Origin: Novosphingobium lentum NBRC 107847
Lineage (GTDB): Bacteria > Pseudomonadota > Alphaproteobacteria > Sphingomonadales > Sphingomonadaceae
NCBI RefSeq assembly: GCF_001590965.1
Contig: NZ_BCTW01000021.1
Span: forward strand, 17,009 to 81,008
Length of the DNA stretch: 64,000 bases
Direction of reading: 5' to 3'
The notes under the pieces were generated by a model that was not told where the DNA came from, made no database searches, and saw nothing but the letters and a program-made list of their open reading frames with translations. Shown here piece by piece: positions 24,203 to 33,469 of this stretch. A program made the position numbers and the translations under genes. How positions within the stretch are numbered: position 1 is the first letter of the stretch; each line of letters opens with the position of its first letter.

Positions 24203-25582
24203 GTGACGTTGCGCCCGCCAGCCTTGAGGTTCTTCGCTGCGCGCATCGCCGCGATCGCGGCGGCGCTGACGCTGGCGATCCAGCCCGCCACCGCGCAATC
24301 GATCCTGCGCGATGCCGAAACCGAGGCGCTGTTCCGCGAGATTTCCGCGCCGCTGATTTCCGCCGCCGGGCTCGATCCGCGCAATGTCGACATCGTGCTG
24401 GTCAACGACGGCACGATCAACGCGTTTGTCGTGGGCGGGCAGGCGGTGTACCTCAACAGCGGCCTGATCGCGGCGGCGGATAACGCCAACCAGGTGCAGG
24501 GCGTGATCGCGCACGAGCTGGGCCACATCACCGGCGGCCACGCGGTGCGCGGCGGCGAAGGCGCGCGGCCCGCCACCGGCATCAGCATCCTGAGCCTGCT
24601 GCTCGGCGTGGCGGCGGCAGCGGCGGGCGCGCCCGATGCGGCGATGGGCATCCTCGGCGCGGGCCAGCAGGCGGCGCTGGGCAAGTTCCTGGCGTTCACC
24701 CGCGGCGAGGAAGCCTCGGCCGATGCCGCCGGGGCGCAGTTCCTGTCAAGGGCGGGCATTTCGGGGCGCGGCAGCATCGATTTCTTCAAGAAGCTGCAGA
24801 ACCAGGAATTCCGCTATGGTTTCACCCGCGACGCCGACAGCGAGTTCTACAGCAGCCACCCGATGACCAGCGACCGCCTCGCCACGTTGCAGGACGTGTA
24901 TGTCAGGGACCCGGCGTGGAACGCGCGGACCGATCCCAAAGTCGATGCCCGGTTCCAGCGGATCAAGGCCAAGCTGTACGGCTACTTGTCCGAACCGCAG
25001 GCCACGCTGACCGCCTATCCCGAATACCTGACCGACGTGCCCGCCCGGTACGCGCGCGCTTACGCGTTCCACAAGGAATCGTTCATGGACAAGTCCTTGG
25101 CCGAAACCGACGCCTTGCTCGCGACCGATCCGGGCGATCCCTATTTCCTCGAACTCAAAGGCCAGGTGCTGCTCGAGGAAGGGCGGCCAGTCGATGCGAT
25201 ACCGCCGCTCAAGCGCGCGACGCTGCTGACCAACAACGAGCCGCTGATCGCCACGACTTACGGCCACGCGCTGATCGCCACAGAGGACAAGGCCAATTTC
25301 GCCGAGGCCGAGCGCGTGTTGAAGGCGGCGGTGGCGCGCGACAAGGAGAACCCGTTCGCATGGTACCAGCTGGGCGTGGTCTACGAAGCGCGGGGCGATA
25401 CGCCGCGCGCGCGGCTGGCCAGCGCCGAACAGCAGCTGATGAACGTCGAATATCTCGAAGCCATGCGCAGCGCCGAAGCGGCCGAGGCAGGCCTGCCGGC
25501 GGGGTCGCCCGACTGGCTGCGCGCGCAGGATATCGCGATGAGCGCGCGCGCCGAGATTGAGCGCAAGGGCAAGAAGAAGTAG
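24203..25582 (+). CDS. BepA-like M48 metalloprotease with TPR repeats
   Basis: This 459-residue periplasmic protease has a signal peptide (AALTLAIQPATAQ). The M48 zinc site is HELGH at His104, with the third ligand in GEEASADAAGAQFLSRAG. A C-terminal TPR superhelix contains DPYFLELKGQVLLEEGRPVDAI and NPFAWYQLGVVYEARGD. This architecture equals BepA/YfgC, which handles outer-membrane protein and LPS-transport assembly. The start is GTG 24203, nine bases after the hydrolase stop, so the genes are likely co-transcribed. Confidence 0.9.
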   Translation: MTLRPPALRFFAARIAAIAAALTLAIQPATAQSILRDAETEALFREISAPLISAAGLDPRNVDIVLVNDGTINAFVVGGQAVYLNSGLIAAADNANQVQGVIAHELGHITGGHAVRGGEGARPATGISILSLLLGVAAAAAGAPDAAMGILGAGQQAALGKFLAFTRGEEASADAAGAQFLSRAGISGRGSIDFFKKLQNQEFRYGFTRDADSEFYSSHPMTSDRLATLQDVYVRDPAWNARTDPKVDARFQRIKAKLYGYLSEPQATLTAYPEYLTDVPARYARAYAFHKESFMDKSLAETDALLATDPGDPYFLELKGQVLLEEGRPVDAIPPLKRATLLTNNEPLIATTYGHALIATEDKANFAEAERVLKAAVARDKENPFAWYQLGVVYEARGDTPRARLASAEQQLMNVEYLEAMRSAEAAEAGLPAGSPDWLRAQDIAMSARAEIERKGKKK

Positions 25583-25595
25583 CGCTGGTTCCCGC

Positions 25596-26432
25596 ATGAC
25601 CACTTTCCCCGCCTCCCCCGCCGACAATTCCGCCCGCGAGGCGTCGAAATCGCGATCGCGCGCATTCGTGCTGTTCGCGCTGGCGCTGCTGGTGGCGGGC
25701 GCGCTGGCCGGGTGGTGGTGGGAGAAGCATCGCGCCGCTGCCCCCGCATCGGGCGACGATGCCGCGCTGACGGGCGCGCTCGCCGATGCCGGGATCGATG
25801 GGCACGAGCGCGCCGCGATCGAAGGGTTGGTGCGCGCCTATATCCTCGATCACCCCGAAATCATTCCAGAAGCGGTCGACAAGCTGCGCCAGCGCGAGGC
25901 GCAGGCCCAGATCGCGCCGATGCGCGGGGCGCTGGAAACGCCGTTCCCCGGCGCGGTGCTGGGCAATCCGGCGGGCAAGCTGACGCTGGTCGAGTTTACC
26001 GACTTTGCCTGCACGTTCTGTCGCCGCAGCGTGGGCGATCTCGATGCGCTGATCGCCGCCAACCCCGATTTGCGCGTGGTGGTGCGCGAACTGCCGATCA
26101 TTGCGCCCGCCAGCCTGCCCGCCGCGCGCATGGCGCTCGCCGCCGCCGCGCAAGGCAAGTACCCGGCCTATCACAAGGCGATGTTTGCCGGGGCCGCCCC
26201 CGATGCCGCCAGCATCGACGCGGCGGGTACGGCGGCGGGTCTCGACCTGTCCGCGGCGCGCACTTTCGCCGCAACACCGCAGGCGCAGGCGGAACTGTCG
26301 CACAATCTCGATATGGCCCGGCAGCTGGGGATCGAGGGCACCCCGGCGTGGATCGTCGGTGAGCGGTTGTTGCGCGGTGCGGTCGGGCGCGAAGCGTTGC
26401 AGCAGGCCATCGAGGCCGCCCGCAAGGGCTAG
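25596..26432 (+). CDS. DsbA-family thiol-disulfide protein, membrane-anchored
   Basis: This 278-residue protein has an N-terminal membrane anchor (AFVLFALALLVAGALAGWWW) and a helical stretch with LVRAYILDHPEIIPEAVDKL. The DsbA/ScsC-like thioredoxin fold has active site Cys139-Thr-Phe-Cys142 (DFACTFCRRS) and a cis-proline loop GIEGTPAWIVGE. It probably oxidises or isomerises disulfides in the periplasm. It starts 13 bases after the M48 gene and is followed five bases later by a PDZ-peptidase gene, forming an envelope quality-control group. Confidence 0.87.
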   Translation: MTTFPASPADNSAREASKSRSRAFVLFALALLVAGALAGWWWEKHRAAAPASGDDAALTGALADAGIDGHERAAIEGLVRAYILDHPEIIPEAVDKLRQREAQAQIAPMRGALETPFPGAVLGNPAGKLTLVEFTDFACTFCRRSVGDLDALIAANPDLRVVVRELPIIAPASLPAARMALAAAAQGKYPAYHKAMFAGAAPDAASIDAAGTAAGLDLSAARTFAATPQAQAELSHNLDMARQLGIEGTPAWIVGERLLRGAVGREALQQAIEAARKG

Positions 26433-26437
26433 GCCGG

Positions 26438-27403
26438 ATGCGCGCCCGCACCATGGCCACGACCAATGCAGCTGCGGCCTTGATGGCGCTGTGGGCAATG
26501 CCTGCCAGCGCGCGCGCCGTGACCCAGTTGCAGCAGGCCGATGCGCTGGTGCAGACGATCGGCTGGAAGCTGGCACACGGCAACGCTCGCTATTGCGCCC
26601 GCACCGCACCAGCCATCGGCTTGCAGCTGCAGGATATCGCCAATTACGATGATCCGGCGCTGGCGCGGCGCGTGTTGGGGTTGAGCGCGGACATCGCGGT
26701 CGAGGCAGTGGCCGATGGCTCGCCCGCGCAAGCTGCCGGGCTGGACGCCAACGATGCCGTGCTGATGCTTGCCGGGCGCGATCTGAGCGCACTGCCTGCG
26801 GTCAAGCCGGGGGATTGGCAGCGGTTGCAAGGCCAGCACGACGCGATCGACGCCGCGATGTTGCGCGATGGCAAAGTGACGCTGACCGTACGCCGTGACG
26901 GCACGACACGCACCGTGAGCATTCCCGGCGAACCGGCATGCGCCGCGCGGTTCGAACTCGACACCGATCACGGCGGCGCGCGGGCCACCGCCGTGCGGGT
27001 GATCGTCAGCAAGAAGATGGTCGACGAGGTCCGGGGCGACGAAGAACCGGTCGCGGCGGTGCTGGCGCACGAATTCGCGCACGCCGCGCTCGATCACCAG
27101 GGCGAACTGAAGCGCGCCGGGCGCGGCACCCGGCAAGTGCGGCGGACCGAGCAGGAGGCGGACCGGCTGTCGGTCTGGCTGCTCGCCAACGCCGGTTACC
27201 CGCCCGAAGCCGCCGCGCGGTTCATGCGCACCTGGGGCCCGCGCCATGACTTGTGGATCTTCGCGGTGCCCGGCCACGGCCGCTGGACCCAGCGCGCGCG
27301 GATGATGGACGCCGAAGTGTCAGCGCTGCATGCGGCACAGGCGCGCGATCCGGCGCACGCGGCCAACTGGCAGCGCGATTTCGTGCGTGCGCCGCTGCCT
27401 TAG
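26438..27403 (+). CDS. PDZ-M48 metallopeptidase, periplasmic
   Basis: This 321-residue protein has a signal peptide (AAAALMALWAMPASARA). A PDZ-like domain at about residues 78-165 includes AVEAVADGSPAQAAGLDANDAVLMLAGRDL. A compact M48-type site follows: HEFAH at His211 and the third-ligand helix RRTEQEADRLSVWLLANAGYPPEAAARF. The domain order (PDZ then short M48) differs from BepA and HtpX. It belongs to the run of envelope genes starting at 23234; its substrate is unknown. Confidence 0.8.
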   Translation: MRARTMATTNAAAALMALWAMPASARAVTQLQQADALVQTIGWKLAHGNARYCARTAPAIGLQLQDIANYDDPALARRVLGLSADIAVEAVADGSPAQAAGLDANDAVLMLAGRDLSALPAVKPGDWQRLQGQHDAIDAAMLRDGKVTLTVRRDGTTRTVSIPGEPACAARFELDTDHGGARATAVRVIVSKKMVDEVRGDEEPVAAVLAHEFAHAALDHQGELKRAGRGTRQVRRTEQEADRLSVWLLANAGYPPEAAARFMRTWGPRHDLWIFAVPGHGRWTQRARMMDAEVSALHAAQARDPAHAANWQRDFVRAPLP

Positions 27404-27439
27404 CCTTTCCCGCCCCGACCCGCAGCAACGGCCTCGCGA

Positions 27440-28081
27440 TCAATCCTGTTTGGCGTACATGCTGGCGAGCGGCTTCGCCATGACCCGGCGCAGCATCGGC
27501 TCGAAGAATTCCAGCGGCTCGCTGGCATAGTCGGGATCGAACGCGGCCTGATCGTACGTGGCGCAGAAATGCTCACAGGCCGCGAAATGGGGCTGGCCGC
27601 GATATTTCTCGCGCATGTCGCGATCCATGCCGATGAAGTGGAAATAGTAATAGCCCTGGAACGCGCCGTGGTGCTGGCAGATCCAATGCTCTTCCTCGGT
27701 CACGAATGGCTTGACGATCGCGGCAGCGACGTCGGGGTGGTTGTAGGTGCCCAAGGTATCGCCGATGTCGTGCAGCAGGGCCATCACCACATAGCTTTCG
27801 CCGCGCCCGTCGCGGTGGGCGCGGGTGGCAGTCTGCAAGCTGTGCTGCAACCGATCGACGGGAAACCCGCCGAAATCCCCGTCGAGCAACTTGAGATGCG
27901 CCAGCACCCGGTCAGGCAGCGACCCGGCAAACGCCATGTAATCGCGCGCGATGATCGACCAGTCTTCCTGCGTGCCTTCGGTCATCGCCCGAAACCTGGC
28001 GCGGTCCTCTGGTCCGCTTGCGTTTTCGGTGGCCGGATCGTGGCCGGCGACCTTGGCGGCAATGTCGGTCGAATGGTCCAT
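27440..28081 (-). CDS. HD-domain phosphohydrolase-like protein
   Basis: This 213-residue protein carries an HD-type metal site: LQHSLQTATRAHRDGRGESYVVMALLHDIGDTLGTYNHPDVAA, then EEHWICQHHGAF. The layout resembles small HD proteins acting on nucleotides or related metabolites; the substrate is unknown. The frame is open upstream to 28132, but ATG 28081 follows GGAGAGCAGGG and begins the protein. It is divergent from the histidine kinase gene, with 93 bases between them. Confidence 0.8.
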   Translation of the reverse strand: MDHSTDIAAKVAGHDPATENASGPEDRARFRAMTEGTQEDWSIIARDYMAFAGSLPDRVLAHLKLLDGDFGGFPVDRLQHSLQTATRAHRDGRGESYVVMALLHDIGDTLGTYNHPDVAAAIVKPFVTEEEHWICQHHGAFQGYYYFHFIGMDRDMREKYRGQPHFAACEHFCATYDQAAFDPDYASEPLEFFEPMLRRVMAKPLASMYAKQD

Positions 28082-28174
28082 GCCCTGCTCTCCTCGTCGG
28101 CGCAGGATACTCCCGCCGCGACGATGGCGCAAAACCTATCCGCAGGCCGCGCGACCCGCTAAGGCTGGCAGACC

Positions 28175-29335
28175 ATGGCCGTCCTGCCCTTTCGCCCGAC
28201 GCCGTTCTTCGGCAACAAGAACCGCGCTTTCTGGCGCCTGCAAATCTTGGGCTGGGGCGGCGCGATGCTGTTGCGCGCGCTGTCGAGCCTGGCCAACGCG
28301 CAGCCGTGGTCGTTTTTGATCATCGTGCTGATCGCCAGCATCACCGGGTTTTCGCTCTCGCTGATCCTGTCGGTGGTCTACCGGGCCTTGATGAACCGGC
28401 GCGCGATCGTCACCTGGGGGGTGACGGCGCTGGTGCTGGCCTTTGCGGTGGGGCTGTATGCGTTCATCGACAGCTGGGTCATCAGCCTGTACCGCCCGAA
28501 CAACGACGCGGGTTTCGCGCAGCTGTTTCTGGGGGTGTTCTACCTCGATCTCACGCTGCTGGGCGCATGGTCGGCGCTGTATTACGCGATCAACTTCTTC
28601 CTGCAGGTGGAGGAACAGAACGATCAGCTGATCCAGCTGGAAAACCAGGCCACCAGCGCGCAACTGGCCATGCTGCGCTACCAGCTCAATCCGCACTTCC
28701 TGTTCAACACGCTGAACTCGATCTCGACGCTGGTGCTGCTCAAGCAGACCGAACCCGCCAACGCGATGCTCAGCCGCCTGTCGTCGTTCCTGCGCTACAC
28801 CCTGATCAACGAACCCACCGCGCGGGTAACGCTGGCGCAGGAGATCGAGACGCTGAAGCTGTATCTCGACATCGAGCGGATGCGCTTCGAGGAGCGCCTG
28901 CGCACCGAATTCCGCATCGACGAATCCGCGCGCGCGGCGCTGCTGCCGTCGCTGCTGCTGCAGCCGCTGGTCGAAAACGCGATCAAGTACGCGGTCAGCC
29001 CGCTCGAGGAAGGCGCGCAGATCACCATCGCGGCGCAACTCGTCGGCCCCACGCTTCGCATCACCGTCTCGGACACCGGCCCGGGATTGCAAAACGAGGA
29101 CGACCCTCCAAGACTCTCCGGCATGACAAGCGATGGCGGAGAAATCGTGTCGACCGGCGTCGGCCTCGCGAACATTCGCGACCGGCTGGGGCAGGCCTAT
29201 GGCGCGAACCAGCGATTCGACATCCAGAACCGCCCCGACGGTGGCTTTGCCGTGGTCATCGAGTTGCCATTCGAGGCTCGAGACCCCATCTCGGTGGAAG
29301 CAAACGCGCCGCAACGGCTGGCGTCGACCGGTTGA
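28175..29335 (+). CDS. LytS-type sensor histidine kinase
   Basis: This 386-residue membrane kinase has four hydrophobic N-terminal segments, a short coiled region (VEEQNDQLIQLENQA), the His_kinase dimerisation motif QLAMLRYQLNPHFLFNTLNSIS with phospho-acceptor His174, and an ATPase domain with PLVENAIKYAV (N box), DTGPGL and STGVGLANIRDRL. There is no recognisable sensor domain, so the membrane part itself probably senses. The LytTR response regulator 80 bases downstream is its evident partner. Confidence 0.9.
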   Translation: MAVLPFRPTPFFGNKNRAFWRLQILGWGGAMLLRALSSLANAQPWSFLIIVLIASITGFSLSLILSVVYRALMNRRAIVTWGVTALVLAFAVGLYAFIDSWVISLYRPNNDAGFAQLFLGVFYLDLTLLGAWSALYYAINFFLQVEEQNDQLIQLENQATSAQLAMLRYQLNPHFLFNTLNSISTLVLLKQTEPANAMLSRLSSFLRYTLINEPTARVTLAQEIETLKLYLDIERMRFEERLRTEFRIDESARAALLPSLLLQPLVENAIKYAVSPLEEGAQITIAAQLVGPTLRITVSDTGPGLQNEDDPPRLSGMTSDGGEIVSTGVGLANIRDRLGQAYGANQRFDIQNRPDGGFAVVIELPFEARDPISVEANAPQRLASTG

Positions 29336-29415
29336 TGATACAGTCCGCCCCGCCTTGGCATCCCCGTCGCGGCATTTTCCGCCCCGGGGTTCTGCACAAA
29401 AGATAAGGGACCCGC

Positions 29416-30213
29416 ATGACCATTCGCACGATCCTCGTCGATGACGAGAAGCTCGCGATCCAGGGACTCCAGCTTCGGCTGGCGAAGTTCCCCGACGTCG
29501 AGGTGATCGACTGCTGTTCGAACGGCCGCGAGGCCATTCGCAAGATCAAGACCGAAAAGCCCGACCTGGTGTTCCTCGACATCCAGATGCCCGGGTTCGA
29601 CGGGTTCAGCGTGGTCAAGGGGGTGATGGAGATCGATCCGCCGCTGTTCGTGTTCGTGACCGCCTATTCCGAACATGCGCTGAAAGCGTTCGAAGCCAAC
29701 GCGGTCGATTACCTGCTGAAACCCATCGACGAAGACCGGCTGGCCGACGCGCTCGACCGGGCGCGGACGCGGTTGGCTGAAAAGCGCGGGCTCGACGAAG
29801 CCGAAAAGCTCAAGACCGTGCTCGCCGAAGTCGCGCCCGAGGCGATGGACGCCATGCCCGAAGAGACCGAACACGCCGCCGGACGCTTCGAAAAGCTCAT
29901 CAACATCAAGGATCGCGGCCAGATCTTCCGGGTCGATGTCGACACGATCGAACGGATCGAGGCGGCGGGCGACTACATGTGCATCTACACCGGCGACAAT
30001 TCGCTGATCCTGCGCGAAACGATGAAGGATCTGGAGCGCCGGCTCGATCCGCGCGTATTCCAGCGCGTGCACCGCTCCAAGATCGTCAACCTCGATCAGG
30101 TGCGCCAGGTGAAGCCGCACACCAATGGCGAGTGCTTTCTCGTGCTTGATTCGGGCGCGGAAGTGAAAGTGTCGCGCAGTTATCGCGACGTGGTGGCACG
30201 GTTCGTCCACTAG
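29416..30213 (+). CDS. LytTR-family response regulator
   Basis: This 265-residue protein has a receiver domain with acidic pair DDEK, phospho-acceptor Asp55 (LVFLDIQMPGFDG), FVTAY and the lysine of LLKPID. A linker with an acidic stretch leads to a LytTR DNA-binding domain (KDRGQIFRVDVDTIERIEAAGDY, RVHRSKIVNLDQVRQV, VKVSRSYRDVVARF). It pairs with the LytS-type kinase directly upstream. The targets cannot be read from this window. Confidence 0.92.
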   Translation: MTIRTILVDDEKLAIQGLQLRLAKFPDVEVIDCCSNGREAIRKIKTEKPDLVFLDIQMPGFDGFSVVKGVMEIDPPLFVFVTAYSEHALKAFEANAVDYLLKPIDEDRLADALDRARTRLAEKRGLDEAEKLKTVLAEVAPEAMDAMPEETEHAAGRFEKLINIKDRGQIFRVDVDTIERIEAAGDYMCIYTGDNSLILRETMKDLERRLDPRVFQRVHRSKIVNLDQVRQVKPHTNGECFLVLDSGAEVKVSRSYRDVVARFVH

Positions 30214-30253
30214 GCCTGATTAGTGTGGGGGCCGACGTTCGGGGGCAGGCAAT

Positions 30254-31117
30254 TTGACGCAATGGACTTTGGCAGGCTTCGATCTCGACGCCTTCGTCAG
30301 AAATACGCTGGCCGAGGATCTCGGCGTCGGCCTGCCCGGTGGCGGGCATGACGTGACCAGCGAAAGCGTGATCCCCGCAGATGCCCGCTTTGCCGGGGCG
30401 ATGGACAGCCGTGACGCGATCACGGTCTGCGGGCTGCCCATCGCCGCCGCGTTCTTTCGCGCGCTCGATCCCGCCATCGAGATCGAGATCCTCGTCGACG
30501 AAGGTGCGGCGGTTGCTGCCAACAGCGACCTGATGCGGCTGTCGGGCAATGCCTGCGCCATGCTCACCGCCGAACGCAGCGCGTTGAACACCGTGCAGCA
30601 CCTGTCGGGCATCGCCACGATGACGCGCGGCTATGTCGATGCGATGGGTGACGCGCACTGCGTGCTGCTCGATACGCGCAAGACCATCCCCGGCCTGCGC
30701 CATCTCGAAAAGTACGCCACGCGCATGGGCGGCGCGCAGAACCACCGCATGGGGCTGTGGGACGCCGCGATGATCAAGGACAACCACGTGATGGTCGCGG
30801 GCGGCGTGGCCGAGGCGGTGCGCCGCGCGCTGGCGGCCGGGGTGCGCGAGGTGATCTGCGAGGTCGATCGCATCGACCAGATCGAGCCCGCGCTGGCTGC
30901 GGGCGCGACCCGGCTGCTGCTCGACAACATGGGGCCGGACCTGTTGCGCCAGGCGGTTACGCTCGTCGCCGGGCGCGTGCCGACAGAGGCTTCGGGCGGG
31001 GTGCGGCTCGACACCATCGCAGCGATCGCCGCGAGCGGCGTGGACTACGTCTCGGTCGGCCGCCTGACCCAAAGCGCGCCGGCTGCGGACGTCGGGCTCG
31101 ATTTCACACCGTTGTGA
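30254..31117 (+). CDS. nadC: Nicotinate-nucleotide diphosphorylase (carboxylating)
   Basis: This 287-residue enzyme converts quinolinate and PRPP to nicotinate mononucleotide in NAD synthesis. Characteristic stretches are ERSALNTVQHLSGIAT, DTRKTIPGLRHLEKYA, GGAQNHRMGLWDAAMIKDNH and the final ASGVDYVSVGRLTQSA. Translation probably begins at TTG 30254: the nearby ATG (30262) is out of frame, and the protein aligns in length from this TTG. No nadA or nadB gene is nearby. Confidence 0.93.
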   Translation: MTQWTLAGFDLDAFVRNTLAEDLGVGLPGGGHDVTSESVIPADARFAGAMDSRDAITVCGLPIAAAFFRALDPAIEIEILVDEGAAVAANSDLMRLSGNACAMLTAERSALNTVQHLSGIATMTRGYVDAMGDAHCVLLDTRKTIPGLRHLEKYATRMGGAQNHRMGLWDAAMIKDNHVMVAGGVAEAVRRALAAGVREVICEVDRIDQIEPALAAGATRLLLDNMGPDLLRQAVTLVAGRVPTEASGGVRLDTIAAIAASGVDYVSVGRLTQSAPAADVGLDFTPL

Positions 31118-31197
31118 CCGCATCGCCGGGCGGCGTTGTGCCGCGCACGCTGCCGGTTTAGCCATTGCACCCGATGCGTAACATGGGGAGCTTGCCG

Positions 31198-31938
31198 GTG
31201 CGTCCACGATCGATCGCGCGATCCGTACTGGCGATGCTGGCGGCGGCGCTGCTGGCGATCGCCACCGGGATCGCGCCCGCACTGGCTCAGGCCGCGCAAT
31301 GCCACGCGCCATTGCTGTCCTCGGTCCCCGCGCTGCCCCGGCCCGATGGCCCGGTCAGCACCGCGCCGATTGCGGGCTATACGTTCGCGCTGAGCTGGTC
31401 GCCCGAGTTCTGCCATGGCCGTGCCGACGATGCGCGGTTCGCCACGCAATGCGGCGGCAGCACCGGTCACTTCGGCTTCATCGTCCATGGCCTGTGGCCC
31501 GAAGCGGCGGCGGGCGCGCCGCCGCAATGGTGCCCGGCGCCCGCGCAACTCGATGCCGAAGCGGTGCGGGGGGCGATGTGCACCACGCCGTCGGCCGATC
31601 TGCTGGCGCACGAATGGGCCAAGCACGGCGCCTGCATGGTCCAGACGCCCGCCACCTATTTCCGCATCGAGCGGCGATTGTTCGACGCTTTGCGCCTGCC
31701 TGACATGGCGCGCCTCTCACACCGCCCGGGCCTGAACGCCGGGATGGTGCGCGAGGCGTTTGCGCAGCGCAACCCGCTGCTGCGGTCCGAGACGATCCGC
31801 CTCAAGCTGAGCCAGTCCGGCTGGCTGCAGGAAGTCGAACTTTGCTACGGCAAGGACTTCCTGCCGGTGCGCTGCGCCGCGCGCGACTGGAAGCCCGACG
31901 ATCGGACTTCGGTCAAGATCTGGCGGTCGGCGCGCTAA
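31198..31938 (+). CDS. Secreted ribonuclease T2
   Basis: This 246-residue endoribonuclease has a signal peptide (SVLAMLAAALLAIATGIAPALAQ in the first 32 residues) and both catalytic segments: CAS1 FGFIVHGLWPE and CAS2 HEWAKHGACM with their histidines, as in E. coli RNase I. Paired cysteines suggest disulfides. I prefer GTG 31198, which has GGGGAG at ideal spacing; ATGs at 31174 and 31183 are in frame but poorly supported. The 3' end overlaps tadA by four bases in convergent orientation. Confidence 0.88.
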   Translation: MRPRSIARSVLAMLAAALLAIATGIAPALAQAAQCHAPLLSSVPALPRPDGPVSTAPIAGYTFALSWSPEFCHGRADDARFATQCGGSTGHFGFIVHGLWPEAAAGAPPQWCPAPAQLDAEAVRGAMCTTPSADLLAHEWAKHGACMVQTPATYFRIERRLFDALRLPDMARLSHRPGLNAGMVREAFAQRNPLLRSETIRLKLSQSGWLQEVELCYGKDFLPVRCAARDWKPDDRTSVKIWRSAR

Positions 31939-32390
31939 CGCCGCTCGCGGAAGAAGTCGCGCAACAGGCTGGCCGATTCGGTTTCGCCCATGCCCGAATA
32001 GACCTCGGGCCGGTGCAGGCACGTCGGCTGGTCGAACACCCGCGCGCCGTGCTCCACCGCGCCGCCCTTGGCATCGGGCGCGGCGTAATAGACGCGGTCG
32101 AGCCGCGCGTGGACGATGGCGCCGGCGCACATCGCGCACGGTTCCAGCGTGACCCACAAGTCGCAGCCGTCGAGCCGTTCGCGACCGAGCGCGGCGGCGG
32201 CGGCGCGAATCGCCAGCAGTTCGGCATGTGCGGTCGGATCGGCCAGCCCGCGCGGGGCGTTGTGCGCCGCCGCGATCACCTGCCCGTTGCGCACGACCAC
32301 TGCCCCCACTGGCACTTCGCCGGCGTCGCGCGCCGTTTGGGCTTGCTCCAGCGCGGCGCGCATGGAAGGGGGCAACGGCCAGCGGGTCAT
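31935..32390 (-). CDS. tadA: tRNA adenosine(34) deaminase
   Basis: This 151-residue zinc deaminase has the signature HAE (His55, Glu57) and PCAMC (Cys85, Cys88). It converts A34 of tRNA-Arg(ACG) to inosine so that the tRNA can read CGU, CGC and CGA. The tail ASLLRDFFRERR is typical of bacterial TadA. It ends convergently with the RNase T2 gene with a four-base overlap. Confidence 0.95.
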   Translation of the reverse strand: MTRWPLPPSMRAALEQAQTARDAGEVPVGAVVVRNGQVIAAAHNAPRGLADPTAHAELLAIRAAAAALGRERLDGCDLWVTLEPCAMCAGAIVHARLDRVYYAAPDAKGGAVEHGARVFDQPTCLHRPEVYSGMGETESASLLRDFFRERR

Positions 32391-32529
32391 GCCCAGCGGC
32401 TAGCCGCGAAGTGTGCGAACCGCAACGCGGCAAAACTTGACTTTGCGGGGTGAATCGCTATTCGCCCCGCTTTCCCGACCGGCCTGTCGGCACTGCGATG
32501 GGCCTCGTCACGTATCGAGAGATTGAACA

Positions 32530-32817
32530 ATGTCGCGTATTTGCGAACTGACCGGCAAAGGTCGCCAGGTTGGCCACAATGTCAGCCACGCCAACAACAA
32601 GACCAAGCGCGTGTTCCTGCCCAACCTGCAGAACGTCACGCTGATGAGCGAGAAGCTGGACCGCAGCTACAAGTTCCGCGTTTCGACGCATGGACTGCGT
32701 TCGGTCGAACACGTCGGCGGCCTCGACAACTGGCTGCTGAAGTCTTCGGATACCAAGCTCAGCCCGCGCGCCCTGAAGGTGAAGCGCGAGCTGGCCAAGG
32801 CCGCCATCGCCGCCTGA
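32530..32817 (+). CDS. rpmB: 50S ribosomal protein L28
   Basis: This 95-residue protein begins [26 protein letters not shown], the L28 signature, and has the alphaproteobacterial C-terminal extension ([18 protein letters not shown]). It is part of the large subunit. It is monocistronic and followed by a strong terminator. Confidence 0.97.
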   Translation: MSRICELTGKGRQVGHNVSHANNKTKRVFLPNLQNVTLMSEKLDRSYKFRVSTHGLRSVEHVGGLDNWLLKSSDTKLSPRALKVKRELAKAAIAA

Positions 32818-32884
32818 TCCGGTTGCCGGTGCGATTCGCCTGAGCGAGCGCACCGGTTCCGACATTAGCACGGGTCAATTCTGA

Positions 32885-32914
32885 CGCGCGAATCGGCGAT
32901 TCGCGCGATTTTTT
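32885..32914 (+). terminator. Rho-independent terminator after rpmB
   Basis: A perfect 10-bp stem (CGCGCGAATC with GATTCGCGCG) with a GGC loop is followed by ATTTTTT. It lies 67 bases after the rpmB stop and separates it from the convergent msrB gene. Confidence 0.9.
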
Positions 32915-32949
32915 GCGTCAGCGGCAGATCGGCGCGTCCAGCTTCGGCC

Positions 32950-33468
32950 TCAGGCCGGCCGGAACACCAGCGCATCGCCATCGATGCAAAAGCGCTTGCC
33001 CGTGGGCGCGGGACCATCGTCGAACACGTGGCCGAGGTGCCCGCCGCAGCGCGAGCAGTGCACTTCGTGTCCGCCATTGAACAGCGTCGATCCGCCGGTG
33101 ATCTGCGCTCCGGCGAGGTGGCGGGTGAAGCTGGGCCAGCCGGTGCCGCTGTCGAACTTGTCATGCGACGAGAACACCGGATTGCCATCGGCGGCACATG
33201 CGAACGTGCCGTTGCGGTGCTCATTGAGCAGGGCCGAGGAAAACGGGCGTTCGGTGCCTTCTTCGCGCAGGATGTAATACTGCTTGGCCGTCAGCAACTT
33301 GCGCCATTCCGCATCGGTATGGCGCAAGGGAAACGCGCTGTTCGCGGCGGCCGACGGCTTTGCACCGCACGCGGTGGCCAGCGTCATCGCCGTCCCGGCC
33401 CCCAGCCAGCCAAGCATGCCGCGACGGCCGATCTTGACGGAAGCAGCGTGCGAAAGCGATGTCGGCAT
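32950..33468 (-). CDS. msrB: Exported peptide-methionine (R)-S-oxide reductase
   Basis: This 172-residue MsrB reduces methionine-R-sulfoxide. The core motifs are HRNGTFACAADGNPVFSS, FDSGTGWPSF, HCSRCGGHLGHVFDDGPAPTG and the resolving region RFCIDGDALVF with catalytic Cys161. The N-terminus RRGMLGWLGAGTAMTLATACG has a twin-arginine motif and a lipobox-like end, so it is probably exported. One of the four usual zinc cysteines is replaced (CAAD instead of CxxC), while the second pair (CSRC) is kept. Confidence 0.9.
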   Translation of the reverse strand: MPTSLSHAASVKIGRRGMLGWLGAGTAMTLATACGAKPSAAANSAFPLRHTDAEWRKLLTAKQYYILREEGTERPFSSALLNEHRNGTFACAADGNPVFSSHDKFDSGTGWPSFTRHLAGAQITGGSTLFNGGHEVHCSRCGGHLGHVFDDGPAPTGKRFCIDGDALVFRPA

Positions 33469-33469
33469 G

